64,000 nt of DNA from Sedimentibacter sp. MB31-C6 (GTDB lineage Bacteria; Bacillota; Clostridia; Tissierellales; Sedimentibacteraceae). Below the pieces are notes generated by a model. The model was not told the origin of the DNA and ran no database searches. It was given only the letters and a program-made list of their open reading frames with translations. Position 1 is the stretch's first letter; each line of letters opens with the position of its first letter. The translations under genes and the position numbers were made by a program. The DNA lies in assembly GCF_035934735.1 (NCBI RefSeq), contig NZ_CP142396.1:1178001-1242000 (forward strand), in the 5' to 3' direction. This document shows positions 25,674-34,796 of the stretch, one piece after another.

Positions 25674-25976
25674 GTGATTAAAATAGATTTTACTAATAAA
25701 GAGAATACTAAAAAACTACTTGCTGAAAAAGCTGAAATGTTAAAAAATATAGCTCATCCTGTAAGACTTTGTATTTTAGCAATGCTTATAATGGAGGAGC
25801 AAAGTAATGTTACTGATATGCAATGTTGTATAGACGTTCCTCAACCAACTGTTTCACAGCACCTAGCTAAACTTAAATCAGCTGGTATCTTATCATCTGA
25901 AAGAAATGGAACTGAAATAATATATAAAATTGAAAATGAAGAAATCAAACAAATTGTAGAACAATTATTAAAGTAA
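25674..25976 (+). CDS. ArsR-family repressor, probably sulfur- or redox-responsive
   Basis: 100 residues, one winged helix-turn-helix: NIAHPVRLCILAML (~24-37), VPQPTVSQHLAKLKSAGILS (~54-73), RNGTEIIYKI wing. Cysteines at LCI and the pair QCC before the recognition helix could sense persulfide or thiol state, but this is inference. It precedes the sulfur-transfer flavoprotein by 42 bases in the same direction and probably controls it. The only start upstream of the conserved part is a GTG inside GAGGTG, the same odd overlap as in the exporter TetR gene; the next ATG in frame (residue 22) lacks a ribosome site. Confidence 0.85.
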   Translation: MIKIDFTNKENTKKLLAEKAEMLKNIAHPVRLCILAMLIMEEQSNVTDMQCCIDVPQPTVSQHLAKLKSAGILSSERNGTEIIYKIENEEIKQIVEQLLK

Positions 25977-26018
25977 AAATAAAAAATAAGAAATATTAAC
26001 ATAAATGCGGAGGATATT

Positions 26019-28523
26019 ATGAGCAAAAAGATAGTAATAATCGGCGGCGTAGCTGGTGGTGCCACTGCAGCTGCCAGACTCAGAAGACTAGATGAAACTT
26101 CTGAAATAGTAATATTAGAAAAGGGACCTTATGTTTCTTATGCAAATTGTGGTCTTCCTTATCATATAGGTAATGTAATAAAGGAAAGAGCTTCGTTGTT
26201 ATTACAAACCCCTGAAGCTATGTCAAAAAAATACAATGTAGACGTTAGAATTAATTCAGAAGTTACTTCTATAAACAAGGAAAAAAAACAAGTTGAAGTA
26301 AAAAATATTGTAATGGGAGATTCTTATACAGAAAATTATGATATATTAATAATTTCAACAGGGTCTTCCCCATTAAAACCACCTATAGAAGGTATTAATT
26401 CACCTGGAATCTTTACTCTTTGGACTGTTCCAGATACGGATAATATTAAAAAATATATTAAAGAAAACAACCCGAAAAGTGCTGTAGTAATAGGTGGAGG
26501 TTTTATTGGTCTTGAAATGGCAGAAAATCTTCACGAAGCTGGCTTAAAAGTAACAGTTGCTGAAGCTATGAATCAAGTAATGGCTCCACTTGATTTTGAA
26601 ATGGCAAAACTTGTTCAAAGCAACATGGTTGCGAACAATGTGAATCTTTGTTTAGGAGACCCTGTAGATAAATTCAAAAATGAAAATGGTAATGTAATAA
26701 TTACTTTAAAAAGTGGTAAACAACTAAAAGGTGATATGGTTATCCTATCAATAGGAGTGCGCCCTAACAGTAAATTAGCTAAGGATGCAGGTCTTGATTT
26801 AAATCAACGTGGTGGAATTATAGTTGATAATTATATGAGAACTTCTGATCCTAATATTTATGCTGTAGGTGATGTTGTAGAAGTAGAAGAATTTATTAAT
26901 AAAGGTAAAGCAATGATTGCTCTTGCAGGACCAGCAAATAAACAAGCAAGAATATGTGCCAATAATATTTATGGTGGAAATGAAGAATATAAAGGTACTC
27001 AAGGTTCTTCAGTTGCTAAGATATTTGACTTAACTGTAGCATCAACAGGCGCAAATGAAAAAACACTTAATAAAATGAAAATGACAGAAGGTAAAGATTA
27101 TTTGACTGCAACTATTTCTCAAAAATCTCATGCTGGATATTATCCAGATTCTTATGAAATGATATTAAAACTAATATTTTCACCTGACGGTAAAAAAATA
27201 TTTGGAGCACAAATTGTTGGTATGGATGGAGTTGATAAACGTATTGATACTATAGCAACAACCATTAGACTAGGTGGAAACATCTATAATTTAAAGGAAC
27301 TTGAACTAGCCTATGCTCCTCCTTATTCTTCAGCTAAGGATCCTGTAAACATGTTAGGATTTGTTGCAGAAAATATGATTCAAAATAAAGTGAAATTCAG
27401 CAAATGGAATGATATAAATCCTTCTAAAACTTCAGAGTATAAAATACTTGATATACGTGAAGACCAAGAAATAATGGTATTTGAAATTCCAAATGCTATA
27501 AATATTCCTCTTGGAGAATTAAGAGATAGATTATCTGAACTTGATAAAAATGATAAAATTATAATATTTTGCGCCGTTGGTGTTCGTTCTTATAACGCAG
27601 CAAGAATATTAATGGAAAATAAATTTAAAAATGTTGAAGTTTATCCTGCTGGAACAAACTTTTATAGAGAAATTTATTATGAATATTTTAATAATTTAAA
27701 TGATAATAACAATAATATAACTGAAAGTTCAAAAAAAAATATGAAAAATTCTAATATAAGTATCCCGACTAATGAGATAAAAGCATCTTTTAAAGTTGAT
27801 TGTAGCGGCCTTCAATGTCCAGGTCCAATAATGAAAGTTTATGAAACTATAAAGAAAATCAATGATGGAGATATTATCCAAGTTTCCGCGACAGATCCTG
27901 GATTCGCTAAGGATGTAGAATCTTGGTGTCGCAGAACTGGAAATACTCTTATAAAAGTTGAAAAGAAAAACAAAGAAAATATTGTATTTATACAAAAAGG
28001 AATTGATACAAAAAACCCAAGGCATTCAATTACGAACCCATCTCAATCTGTAACCGAAGGAAAAACCCTTATAGTTTTTAGCGGTGATATGGATAAGGTG
28101 CTCGCTTCTTTCGTAATTGCTAATGGTGCTGCAGCTATGGGAAGACCAGTAACTATGTTCTTTACTTTCTGGGGACTCAATGTTCTAAGAAGGTCAGAAA
28201 AACAAAATATTAAAAAGCCATTTATTGATGCAATGTTTGGAAAAATGATGCCTCAAGGCGTTAATAAATTAAAACTATCAAAAATGAACATGGGTGGCAT
28301 GGGAACAGCTATGATGAAAAAAGTAATGAATGACAAAAATATCGATTCACTACAAGATTTAGTTAAAAAAGCACAAGAAAATGGTGTTAAAATGATTGCT
28401 TGTACTATGTCAATGGACGTTATGGGTATAACAAAAGATGAAATAATTGACGGAGTTGAATTTGCAGGCGTTGGAACATATCTTGGTGATGCAGAAGAAT
28501 CTAATGTGAATCTATTTATATAA
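26019..28523 (+). CDS. CoA-disulfide reductase-like flavoprotein fused to rhodanese, TusA and DsrE-like domains
   Basis: 834 residues, four domains. (1) FAD/NAD(P)H disulfide reductase, ~1-450: IIGGVAGGATAAARLRR, redox Cys44 in YANCGLPYHIG, second nucleotide site VVIGGGFIGLEMAE. (2) Rhodanese, ~460-560, with active loop FCAVGVRS (Cys518). (3) TusA-like, ~590-660, with LQCPGP (Cys600). (4) DsrE/DsrF-like, ~680-834, with MIACTMSMD (Cys795). The chain of cysteines suggests sulfane sulfur is relayed between domains while the flavin domain reduces CoA persulfide, disulfide or polysulfide. Relatives are known from Bacillota (YrkE-type neighbours). GGAGG ribosome site; single target of the adjacent ArsR gene. 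Confidence 0.92.
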   Translation: MSKKIVIIGGVAGGATAAARLRRLDETSEIVILEKGPYVSYANCGLPYHIGNVIKERASLLLQTPEAMSKKYNVDVRINSEVTSINKEKKQVEVKNIVMGDSYTENYDILIISTGSSPLKPPIEGINSPGIFTLWTVPDTDNIKKYIKENNPKSAVVIGGGFIGLEMAENLHEAGLKVTVAEAMNQVMAPLDFEMAKLVQSNMVANNVNLCLGDPVDKFKNENGNVIITLKSGKQLKGDMVILSIGVRPNSKLAKDAGLDLNQRGGIIVDNYMRTSDPNIYAVGDVVEVEEFINKGKAMIALAGPANKQARICANNIYGGNEEYKGTQGSSVAKIFDLTVASTGANEKTLNKMKMTEGKDYLTATISQKSHAGYYPDSYEMILKLIFSPDGKKIFGAQIVGMDGVDKRIDTIATTIRLGGNIYNLKELELAYAPPYSSAKDPVNMLGFVAENMIQNKVKFSKWNDINPSKTSEYKILDIREDQEIMVFEIPNAINIPLGELRDRLSELDKNDKIIIFCAVGVRSYNAARILMENKFKNVEVYPAGTNFYREIYYEYFNNLNDNNNNITESSKKNMKNSNISIPTNEIKASFKVDCSGLQCPGPIMKVYETIKKINDGDIIQVSATDPGFAKDVESWCRRTGNTLIKVEKKNKENIVFIQKGIDTKNPRHSITNPSQSVTEGKTLIVFSGDMDKVLASFVIANGAAAMGRPVTMFFTFWGLNVLRRSEKQNIKKPFIDAMFGKMMPQGVNKLKLSKMNMGGMGTAMMKKVMNDKNIDSLQDLVKKAQENGVKMIACTMSMDVMGITKDEIIDGVEFAGVGTYLGDAEESNVNLFI

Positions 28524-28542
28524 AAATATAACTTTTTACATT

Positions 28543-28580
28543 AAAATGAGGATTTATGACAAATAAATCCTCATTTTTTT
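28543..28580 (+). terminator. Terminator shared by the sulfur-transfer gene and the feo operon
   Basis: Fifteen-base perfect stem AAAATGAGGATTTAT / ATAAATCCTCATTTT with a five-base loop and a T-run. The stop codon of the converging Cys-rich gene lies in the T-run. Confidence 0.9.
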
Positions 28581-28719
28581 ACTTTCTATTTGAACATCCT
28601 TGTACACTGCAACCTGAGCACCCTGAACATCCTCCGCCATTTTTCTTTCGTTTCATAATTGATTTTATTACTAAACCTACAATTACAATTATAATTAAAC
28701 CTATAAATAAATCTGCCAT
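28579..28719 (-). CDS. FeoB-associated Cys-rich membrane protein
   Basis: Very short gene (46 residues). One N-terminal membrane helix (ADLFIGLIIIVIVGLVI) is followed by a basic stop-transfer KRKKN and a Cys-rich tail, GGGCSGCSGCSVQGCSNRK. This is the pattern of the small FeoB-associated proteins placed after feoB in Bacillota and Bacteroidota; they may aid Fe2+ handling. I choose ATG 28719 (GGAGG nine bases upstream); ATG 28725 would add two residues but is only three bases from the site. It starts 15 bases after feoB and ends in the shared terminator. Confidence 0.88.
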   Translation of the reverse strand: MADLFIGLIIIVIVGLVIKSIMKRKKNGGGCSGCSGCSVQGCSNRK

Positions 28720-28733
28720 ATTCATACTCCTCC

Positions 28734-30746
28734 CTATATTATCAAATTACCTATTTGATAAACTATAAGTCCAACAATATAAGCTGTTAATGTTTGATAT
28801 GAAACAGTAAGCACTGCATATCTCAATGAGCCTAGCTCTCTTTTCGTTGCTGCAAAAGCTGCAATACATGGCATATATAAAAGAGTAAATATTAGAAATG
28901 CAAATGCACTTATTGGTGTAAATATTGTATTCAATATTGTTGATAATTGTACATCTGTAGCAGCTCCAGTTAAAACAGTCAAAGTACTCACAACTGCCTC
29001 CTTTGCAGTCAACCCTGTAATAAGTGCAGTAGAAGCCCTCCAGTCATTAAACCCTAACGGTATAAATATTGGAGCAATAACTGAACCAATTGATGCTAAT
29101 ATACTAGTCGTACTATCATCAACCATATTAAATGACCAATCAAAACTTTGCAAGAACCATATAATAATTGTACCTAAAAATATTATAGTAAATGCTCTTT
29201 GTATAAAATCCTTAGCTTTGTCCCACATATGCATTAATACACTTTTACTTGAAGGTATACGATATGCAGGAAGCTCCATAACAAACGGTACAGGCTCTCC
29301 CTTAAATATTGTATTTTTCAAAAGCAGCCCTGATAATATTGCAACTATAATTCCAATTATATACAGCGAAGTCATAACTATAGCTGCATTGTTAGGGAAA
29401 AATGCCATTGTAATCATACCGTAAATTGGAAGTTTTGCACTACAAGACATAAATGGAGTCAATACTATAGTCATTTTACGGTCTCTTTCACTAGATAAAG
29501 TACGAGTTGCCATAATCGCTGGTACACTACATCCAAAACCAATAAGCATAGGTACAAAAGAGCGACCTGATAACCCAATCCTACGAAGAAGCTTATCCAT
29601 AACAAAAGCTACCCTAGCCATATATCCACTGTCTTCTAATAATGAAAGGAATAAAAACAATAATAATATTAGAGGTAAAAACGAAAGTACACTTCCTACT
29701 CCTGCAAATATTCCATCAATAACTAAAGAGTATAGCCATGTACTAACACCAACATTAATCATTAAATCTGATACTACTTCTGTAAAGATACCTATTACTT
29801 CTTCTAATAAACCTTGTAGCGGAGCTCCTATGACCCCAAAGGTAATCCAAAACATAAAAAACATAATACCAAAAAATATCGGAATTCCTAGATATTTATG
29901 AGTTAGTAATCTATCAATTTTTTCAGATCTAATTTGTTCGTGTGTTTCTTGTCTTTTAATTACAGACTTTTTGCAAACTTTTTCTATATAGTTATATCTC
30001 ATATCTGCCAACGCTGCTTCTCTATCAATATTTAAAGCTTTTTCCATATCATCAACAACATGTTGTAAAATATGAATTTGATTTTCGTTGAGATTTAGTG
30101 CATTAATAGTAGGCTCGTCCCCTTCTACTAACTTTGTCGCAGCAAATCTAATAGGATACCCTGCCATGTCAGCTTGATCAGAAATTAAATGAGATATTGA
30201 ATGTATAGCCTTATGAACTTCTCCAGAACAGAAATCAAGTTTTCTAGGTTTCCTTTTTTCTCTAGCGGTTTTCATTGCTACATCTAAAAGTTCAGATATA
30301 CCTTCATTTTTTCCAGCCGATATGGGTACAACAGGTATCCCTAAATCCTCAGAAAGTTTTTTAACATCGATTGTATTACCACTTGCCCTCACTTCATCCA
30401 TCATATTAAGTGCAATAACCATTGGAATTGAAAGTTCCATTAATTGGAGTGATAAATATAAATTTCTTTCAATATTTGTAGCGTCAACTATATTTAAAAT
30501 TAAATCAGGATTTTCTTTTAATATAAAATCTCTCGTAACAACCTCTTCCATTGTATATGGAGAAAGCGAATATATTCCCGGTAGGTCTATTAAGGAAGTT
30601 TCTTTATGCCTTTTAATATGTCCTTCCTTTTTCTCAATGGTAACCCCTGGAAAATTCCCAACATGTTGATTGCTTCCAGTCAATTTATTAAATAACGTAG
30701 TTTTTCCGGAATTTTGATTACCAGCTAATGCAAATACTAACTTCAT
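28734..30746 (-). CDS. feoB: Ferrous iron transport protein B
   Basis: Inner-membrane Fe2+ importer with a cytosolic GTPase. 670 residues, full length. G motifs: GNQNSGKTTLFN (9-20), GVTIEKKEG, DLPGIYSL, NMMDE, plus the helical GDI-like region (~160-260). The membrane part holds two Gate repeats with the conserved GCSVPA and SCSAKLPIY segments. Its ATG overlaps the feoA stop by four bases. The G1 Ser-Gly-Lys-Thr and full membrane domain indicate an active transporter. The operon is under a near-perfect Fur box. Confidence 0.97.
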   Translation of the reverse strand: MKLVFALAGNQNSGKTTLFNKLTGSNQHVGNFPGVTIEKKEGHIKRHKETSLIDLPGIYSLSPYTMEEVVTRDFILKENPDLILNIVDATNIERNLYLSLQLMELSIPMVIALNMMDEVRASGNTIDVKKLSEDLGIPVVPISAGKNEGISELLDVAMKTAREKRKPRKLDFCSGEVHKAIHSISHLISDQADMAGYPIRFAATKLVEGDEPTINALNLNENQIHILQHVVDDMEKALNIDREAALADMRYNYIEKVCKKSVIKRQETHEQIRSEKIDRLLTHKYLGIPIFFGIMFFMFWITFGVIGAPLQGLLEEVIGIFTEVVSDLMINVGVSTWLYSLVIDGIFAGVGSVLSFLPLILLLFLFLSLLEDSGYMARVAFVMDKLLRRIGLSGRSFVPMLIGFGCSVPAIMATRTLSSERDRKMTIVLTPFMSCSAKLPIYGMITMAFFPNNAAIVMTSLYIIGIIVAILSGLLLKNTIFKGEPVPFVMELPAYRIPSSKSVLMHMWDKAKDFIQRAFTIIFLGTIIIWFLQSFDWSFNMVDDSTTSILASIGSVIAPIFIPLGFNDWRASTALITGLTAKEAVVSTLTVLTGAATDVQLSTILNTIFTPISAFAFLIFTLLYMPCIAAFAATKRELGSLRYAVLTVSYQTLTAYIVGLIVYQIGNLII

Positions 30747-30994
30747 ACCTTATAAACCTCTTTCAATTCAATTTTTGAAGCTTCTTCACGTCTTATTGTT
30801 AAAACATAACTACGTAAAAAAAGTTCTATTGGATCCCCCATGGGTGCCACTTTTCTTACCTCAACACGTGTATTTGGTGTCAATCCCATATCTAAGAGCC
30901 TTCTTCTAAGTATTCCTTGTCCGCCTATTGATGCTATAATACCACCATGTCCAGGCTTTATACTATCTAATGTCATATAGATGTCCTCCTTCAA
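30743..30994 (-). CDS. feoA: Ferrous iron transport protein A
   Basis: 83-residue SH3-like cytosolic partner of FeoB. Seen: GHGGIIASIGGQGILRRRLLDMGLTPNT (two parts) and VRKVAPMGDPIELFLRSYVLTIRREEA, the usual FeoA core. Ribosome site AAGGAGG before ATG. First gene of feoA-feoB-Cys-rich operon. Confidence 0.95.
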   Translation of the reverse strand: MKEDIYMTLDSIKPGHGGIIASIGGQGILRRRLLDMGLTPNTRVEVRKVAPMGDPIELFLRSYVLTIRREEASKIELKEVYKV

Positions 30995-31014
30995 AAATGT
31001 TATCTAATCGATTT

Positions 31015-31029
31015 TGATAATCATTCTCA
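31015..31029 (-). promoter_or_regulatory. Fur box of the feo operon
   Basis: TGATAATCATTCTCA matches the 7-1-7 Fur consensus TGATAATnATTATCA in 14 of 15 positions. It lies just downstream of the -10, so iron-loaded Fur would block transcription. Confidence 0.88.
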
Positions 31030-31041
31030 TTTAGTAATTGT

Positions 31042-31070
31042 ATTGTATGCTATATAATAATAATTGTCAA
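31042..31070 (-). promoter_or_regulatory. feo operon promoter
   Basis: Minus-strand TTGACA, 17-base spacer, TACAAT. Confidence 0.85.
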
Positions 31071-31125
31071 TAGTATTTTTAAATTAATATAATTTTTTAA
31101 GTTAAATATATCAAAAATTAATAAC

Positions 31126-31163
31126 GGTTTTTTAAAATAGATATGATTCTATTTTAAAAAACC
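31126..31163 (-). terminator. Hairpin after the PII-like gene
   Basis: Sixteen-base perfect stem GGTTTTTTAAAATAGA / TCTATTTTAAAAAACC with a six-base loop. The T-run is weak on the minus strand, yet the stem itself is strong. It also insulates the feo promoter. Confidence 0.7.
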
Positions 31164-31191
31164 TAATAAAAATCCTTTAATTATAAATTAA

Positions 31192-31542
31192 TTATAGTGT
31201 TTCTTCCAAATTCGAGCCATAAACTTCTAACACTGGCATAACAAACATAAACCCAATTCCAGGCTCTTTAAAATAATCTAACTCTTTTTTTATTTTATCA
31301 ACTACTTTATCAAGCTTTTCTTTATCTTCAATAATACTGAAAATTGTTTTATTATAAGGTTTTCTGCCATCTATCAGCTTTCTTACACTAGTTAACATTG
31401 GAATATTTATATTATGATCTAAAAGTACCTTTCCCATTCCTTGACTGTCAACTGTAGTAGCTCCGATTTCTTCATCATAAAATACTTCATGTATTATATC
31501 TAACTTGTAAATATCATTTAAGATTAAAATTAATGCATACAA
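31192..31542 (-). CDS. PII-like (GlnB-superfamily) protein
   Basis: 116 residues, one ferredoxin-like fold domain: YALILILNDIYKLDIIHEVF, then GATTVDSQGMGKVLL, RPYNKTIF-type strand (KPYNKTIFSII) and a C-terminal GIGFMFVMPV. Resembles the PII-like proteins of Clostridia that lack the uridylylated T-loop of GlnB. No amtB or glnA lies beside it, so its partner is unknown. The start is TTG, supported by GGGGAGG eight bases upstream; no ATG in frame is near. Own promoter and hairpin, so monocistronic. Confidence 0.72.
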   Translation of the reverse strand: MYALILILNDIYKLDIIHEVFYDEEIGATTVDSQGMGKVLLDHNINIPMLTSVRKLIDGRKPYNKTIFSIIEDKEKLDKVVDKIKKELDYFKEPGIGFMFVMPVLEVYGSNLEETL

Positions 31543-31578
31543 TTATGAAACCTCCCCGTTTGTCATTAACTATGAGTT

Positions 31579-31607
31579 ATTATATCATATACATTTTTAC
31601 TATTCAA
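31579..31607 (-). promoter_or_regulatory. Promoter of the PII-like gene
   Basis: Minus-strand TTGAAT, 17-base spacer, TATAAT. Confidence 0.75.
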
Positions 31608-31642
31608 TATACTAAATAATTATAACAATACAAATGCACAAT

Positions 31643-32320
31643 TTAAATATCTATACTTTCACCAATATCAAGTATAATTACTTCTGAAGTTTTTACTTTA
31701 TTTTTATAAACTTTTGGATCAGATTCAATTAAACCGAAGGTATTATAGTGAATAGGAACCACTTTTTTAGCTTTTATAAAATCTGCAGCCTTTACTGCAT
31801 CATCTACATCCATTGTAAAATTACCACCTATTGGTAAGAATGCCAAATCAATATTTTCATCCTCTAAAAGTTTCATATCTAAGGTTAAGCCTGTATCTCC
31901 TGCATGATATATTTTTTTGTTATTAATTTCAATTATAAATCCGCAAGGGTTTCCTCCATAAATCATTTCATCCTTACTTGATATTCCTGATCCATGAAGT
32001 GCATTTGACATTTTAACAGTGCCAAAGTCAAATTTTCTACGTCCTCCAATGTGCATAGCATGAGTATTTAGTCCAAGTTTACTTAAATAATCACAAATTT
32101 CATGATTAGCTATAACTAAAGCTTTCGTTTTATTTGCAAGTTCAATTGTATCCCCTAAATGATCATCATGACCGTGTGTTACAAAAATATGTGTTATATC
32201 ATTCAAATCATCAATGCTCACATTGCTTTTAGGATTACCAGTTATAAAGGGATCTATTATTCCCTTGAAATCATTTTCCTTAACTACAACTACAGAATGT
32301 CCCAAATATGTAAGTTTCAC
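31643..32320 (-). CDS. UPF0173-type metal-dependent hydrolase
   Basis: 225 residues, metallo-beta-lactamase fold. Metal ligands: [10 protein letters not shown] (48-57), a His in GSGIS-preceding [14 protein letters not shown] (~140) and the late PIHYNT (~194). Length and order match the UPF0173 hydrolases; physiological substrate unknown. GTG start with GGGAG eight bases upstream. Single gene between the PII-like gene and the liv operon. Confidence 0.9.
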   Translation of the reverse strand: MKLTYLGHSVVVVKENDFKGIIDPFITGNPKSNVSIDDLNDITHIFVTHGHDDHLGDTIELANKTKALVIANHEICDYLSKLGLNTHAMHIGGRRKFDFGTVKMSNALHGSGISSKDEMIYGGNPCGFIIEINNKKIYHAGDTGLTLDMKLLEDENIDLAFLPIGGNFTMDVDDAVKAADFIKAKKVVPIHYNTFGLIESDPKVYKNKVKTSEVIILDIGESIDI

Positions 32321-32413
32321 AATTTAATCTCCCTTCTTCTTATATCGTACTTTATTATATAATAACTTTATATTATAATAAAATCAATAAACATTTTATA
32401 TCTTTTTACTGCC

Positions 32414-33133
32414 TTAGGATATTTCAGTTTCTTTCTTTCCTAAGAATGCTTCTTGAATTTTTTCATCCTTAATTAGTATCTTGGCATCACCTGAAGTTGT
32501 TACCTTACCTTGCTCTAAAACATATGCCTTATCGGCTATAGATAGCGCCTTGAACGCATTCTGTTCTACTAATAATATAGTTTTTCCCATATCCTTTATT
32601 TCGAGTATTATGTCAAAAATAGTATTAATTAATAATGGTGCTAGACCTAAGGAAGGTTCATCTAACAGTATTAAATCTGGATTTGACATTAAACCTCTTC
32701 CCATTGCAAGCATTTGCTGTTCCCCTCCTGATAGTGTTCCTGCTATTTGATTTTTCCTTTCTTTTAATATAGGAAATAATTTAAATATTCTTTTCATATC
32801 TTTTTCTAATTCTTTTTTATCGTTTCTCAGAATAGCTCCCATTTGTAAATTTTCAATTACTGTTAAATTTGCAAATATAATTCTTCCTTCAGGTACTTGA
32901 CAGATTCCTGATTTTACTATCTTATGTGCATGTTTGGATAAGATTTTCCCATTGAAGAATATTTCTCCTTCCTTGTATTTAACAATTCCACTTATTGAAT
33001 TTATTAATGTTGACTTACCTGCTCCATTAGATCCTATTATTGATACAATTTGTCCTTTTTCAACATCTATAGACACTCCCTTAAGAGCATGAATTCCTCC
33101 ATAATATACGTTTAAATTTTTAACTTTCAGCAT
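32414..33133 (-). CDS. livF: Branched-chain amino-acid ABC transporter, ATP-binding protein LivF
   Basis: 239 residues from ATG 33133, chosen for GAGGAGG seven bases upstream; the longer frame begins 11 codons earlier inside livG. Walker A GSNGAGKST (~33-41), signature LSGGEQQM (~135), Walker B LILLDEPSLGLAP and His switch region VEQNAF typical of LivF. Last gene of the operon; overlaps livG by 14 bases. With LivG it powers the LivHM channel. Confidence 0.95.
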   Translation of the reverse strand: MLKVKNLNVYYGGIHALKGVSIDVEKGQIVSIIGSNGAGKSTLINSISGIVKYKEGEIFFNGKILSKHAHKIVKSGICQVPEGRIIFANLTVIENLQMGAILRNDKKELEKDMKRIFKLFPILKERKNQIAGTLSGGEQQMLAMGRGLMSNPDLILLDEPSLGLAPLLINTIFDIILEIKDMGKTILLVEQNAFKALSIADKAYVLEQGKVTTSGDAKILIKDEKIQEAFLGKKETEIS

Positions 33134-33902
33134 AATTATCCTCCTCTTTTCCAAGATAAGCCTCAACTACTTTCTTATTACCTTGAATTTCTTTTGGAGT
33201 ACCTAATGCTAATGGTGTACCAAAATTAAGAACAAAAATCCTGTCACTTACTCCCATAATTAAATCCATATGATGTTCTATTATCAAAACTGTCAAATTA
33301 AATTTATCTCTTATTTCCTTTATTAACTCTACTAGATGCATTGTTTCCTCAGGATTCATGCCAGCCGCTGGCTCATCAAGTAGCAAAAGCTTAGGATCTA
33401 ATGCTAATGCTCTAGCTATCTCAAGTTTTCTTTGTAGTCCGTATGGCAAATTAGATGCAACAATATCCTTGTATTCCCATAAACCCATAAGTTTTAGTAG
33501 TTCAATAGTTTTTTTATGTAAATTATTTTCTTGATTTTTAAATTTACCTAATCTTACTACAGTACTTAATAAACCATAATCTGCAGATTTATGACACGCC
33601 GTCAAAACATTATCGTATGTAGAGAGTTTTTTAAAAAGCCTTATATTTTGGAAAGTTCTTGTTATTCCCATATTAGCTATTTCAAAAGGTTTTAATTTTT
33701 CCAATTTTTTACCATGAAAAAATATATCTCCTTCAGTTTTTTCATAAATAGCTGTTATTAAATTGAATAAAGTGGTTTTTCCTGCTCCATTAGGTCCTAT
33801 TAAACCAAAAATTTCACCTTCTTCTATATTAAAACTAACATTACCTACCGCTGTTAATCCACCAAATTTTTTAGTTACATTTTTTAGAGAAAGTACAGTC
33901 AT
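33120..33902 (-). CDS. livG: Branched-chain amino-acid ABC transporter, ATP-binding protein LivG
   Basis: 260 residues. Walker A GPNGAGKTT (~35-43), TRTFQNIRLF (~85-94, a LivG hallmark), degenerate signature LPYGLQRKLEIARAL, Walker B LLLDEPAAGMNP and IEHHMDLIM. Overlaps the livM stop by four bases (ATGA). Partner of LivF in the importer. Confidence 0.96.
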   Translation of the reverse strand: MTVLSLKNVTKKFGGLTAVGNVSFNIEEGEIFGLIGPNGAGKTTLFNLITAIYEKTEGDIFFHGKKLEKLKPFEIANMGITRTFQNIRLFKKLSTYDNVLTACHKSADYGLLSTVVRLGKFKNQENNLHKKTIELLKLMGLWEYKDIVASNLPYGLQRKLEIARALALDPKLLLLDEPAAGMNPEETMHLVELIKEIRDKFNLTVLIIEHHMDLIMGVSDRIFVLNFGTPLALGTPKEIQGNKKVVEAYLGKEEDNYAES

Positions 33903-34783
33903 GATTTTACCTCCTCCTTATGTTTTTTTATTCCCTTAATTAATCTTATAATCCATTTGAAACTAAATTCTTTGCCACCCATAAGTCCTTGGGGCCTTGT
34001 AGCCATTATCAAAATTACTGCAGCTCCATATACAACGAGTCTCCATTCGTAAACACTTCTTAAGAGTTCAGGAAGGAATGTTAAAATTATTGCACCTATA
34101 ACACTTCCAGATATGCTTCCTAACCCTCCAAATATTACAATAATAGTCAACTCTGTAGACTTTATTAATTTAAACATTAGAGGTTGAATATATCCAAGAT
34201 AATGAGCCATTAATCCACCTGCTATACCAGCATATAAAGCGCTTATTGCAAGTGAAATTATTTTATATTTAAATGTATTTATACCTATAACCTGTGCTGC
34301 TAACTCTTCTTCCCTTACAGCCACCATATTTCTTCCATGTCTTGATTTGATTATAAATACCATTACAATAATGGCTATAATGTTTATAACAACTACATTT
34401 ATTAAAGTAGTAGTGTTATCTGTTGGTATATTTGGAAGCCCTCTCGCTCCTCCAAAAAATTGTACATTATCTAGTATTAATCTTATAGCCTCACCAAAAC
34501 CAAGAGTTGCTATACAAAAATAGTCACCCTTTAAATTTAATGTAAGTTTTCCTATCAAAAGACTTACAGTCATTGCTGCTAATCCGCCAACCATAAGAGC
34601 AAGGTAAAAATTCATTCCCAACTTCATTGTCATTATAGCAGCTGTATATGCCCCAATAGCCATAAAACCTGCATGTCCAAAAGAAAACATACCCGTAAAT
34701 CCAGTTAGAAGAGATAATCCTAATACAGTTAATAAATTTATTCCTGCTAAAATAAGTATTCCTGATATATAAACCCAACTCAT
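33899..34783 (-). CDS. livM: Branched-chain amino-acid ABC transporter permease LivM
   Basis: 294 residues with about eight to nine membrane helices; GMFSFGHAGFMAIGAYTAA (~30-48) and the coupling loop AVREEELAAQVIGINTFKYK (~156-175) are characteristic, as is GGLGSISGSVIGA. Lies 13 bases after livH. Forms the channel with LivH. Confidence 0.95.
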   Translation of the reverse strand: MSWVYISGILILAGINLLTVLGLSLLTGFTGMFSFGHAGFMAIGAYTAAIMTMKLGMNFYLALMVGGLAAMTVSLLIGKLTLNLKGDYFCIATLGFGEAIRLILDNVQFFGGARGLPNIPTDNTTTLINVVVINIIAIIVMVFIIKSRHGRNMVAVREEELAAQVIGINTFKYKIISLAISALYAGIAGGLMAHYLGYIQPLMFKLIKSTELTIIVIFGGLGSISGSVIGAIILTFLPELLRSVYEWRLVVYGAAVILIMATRPQGLMGGKEFSFKWIIRLIKGIKKHKEEVKS

Positions 34784-34796
34784 ATAACTTAACCCC

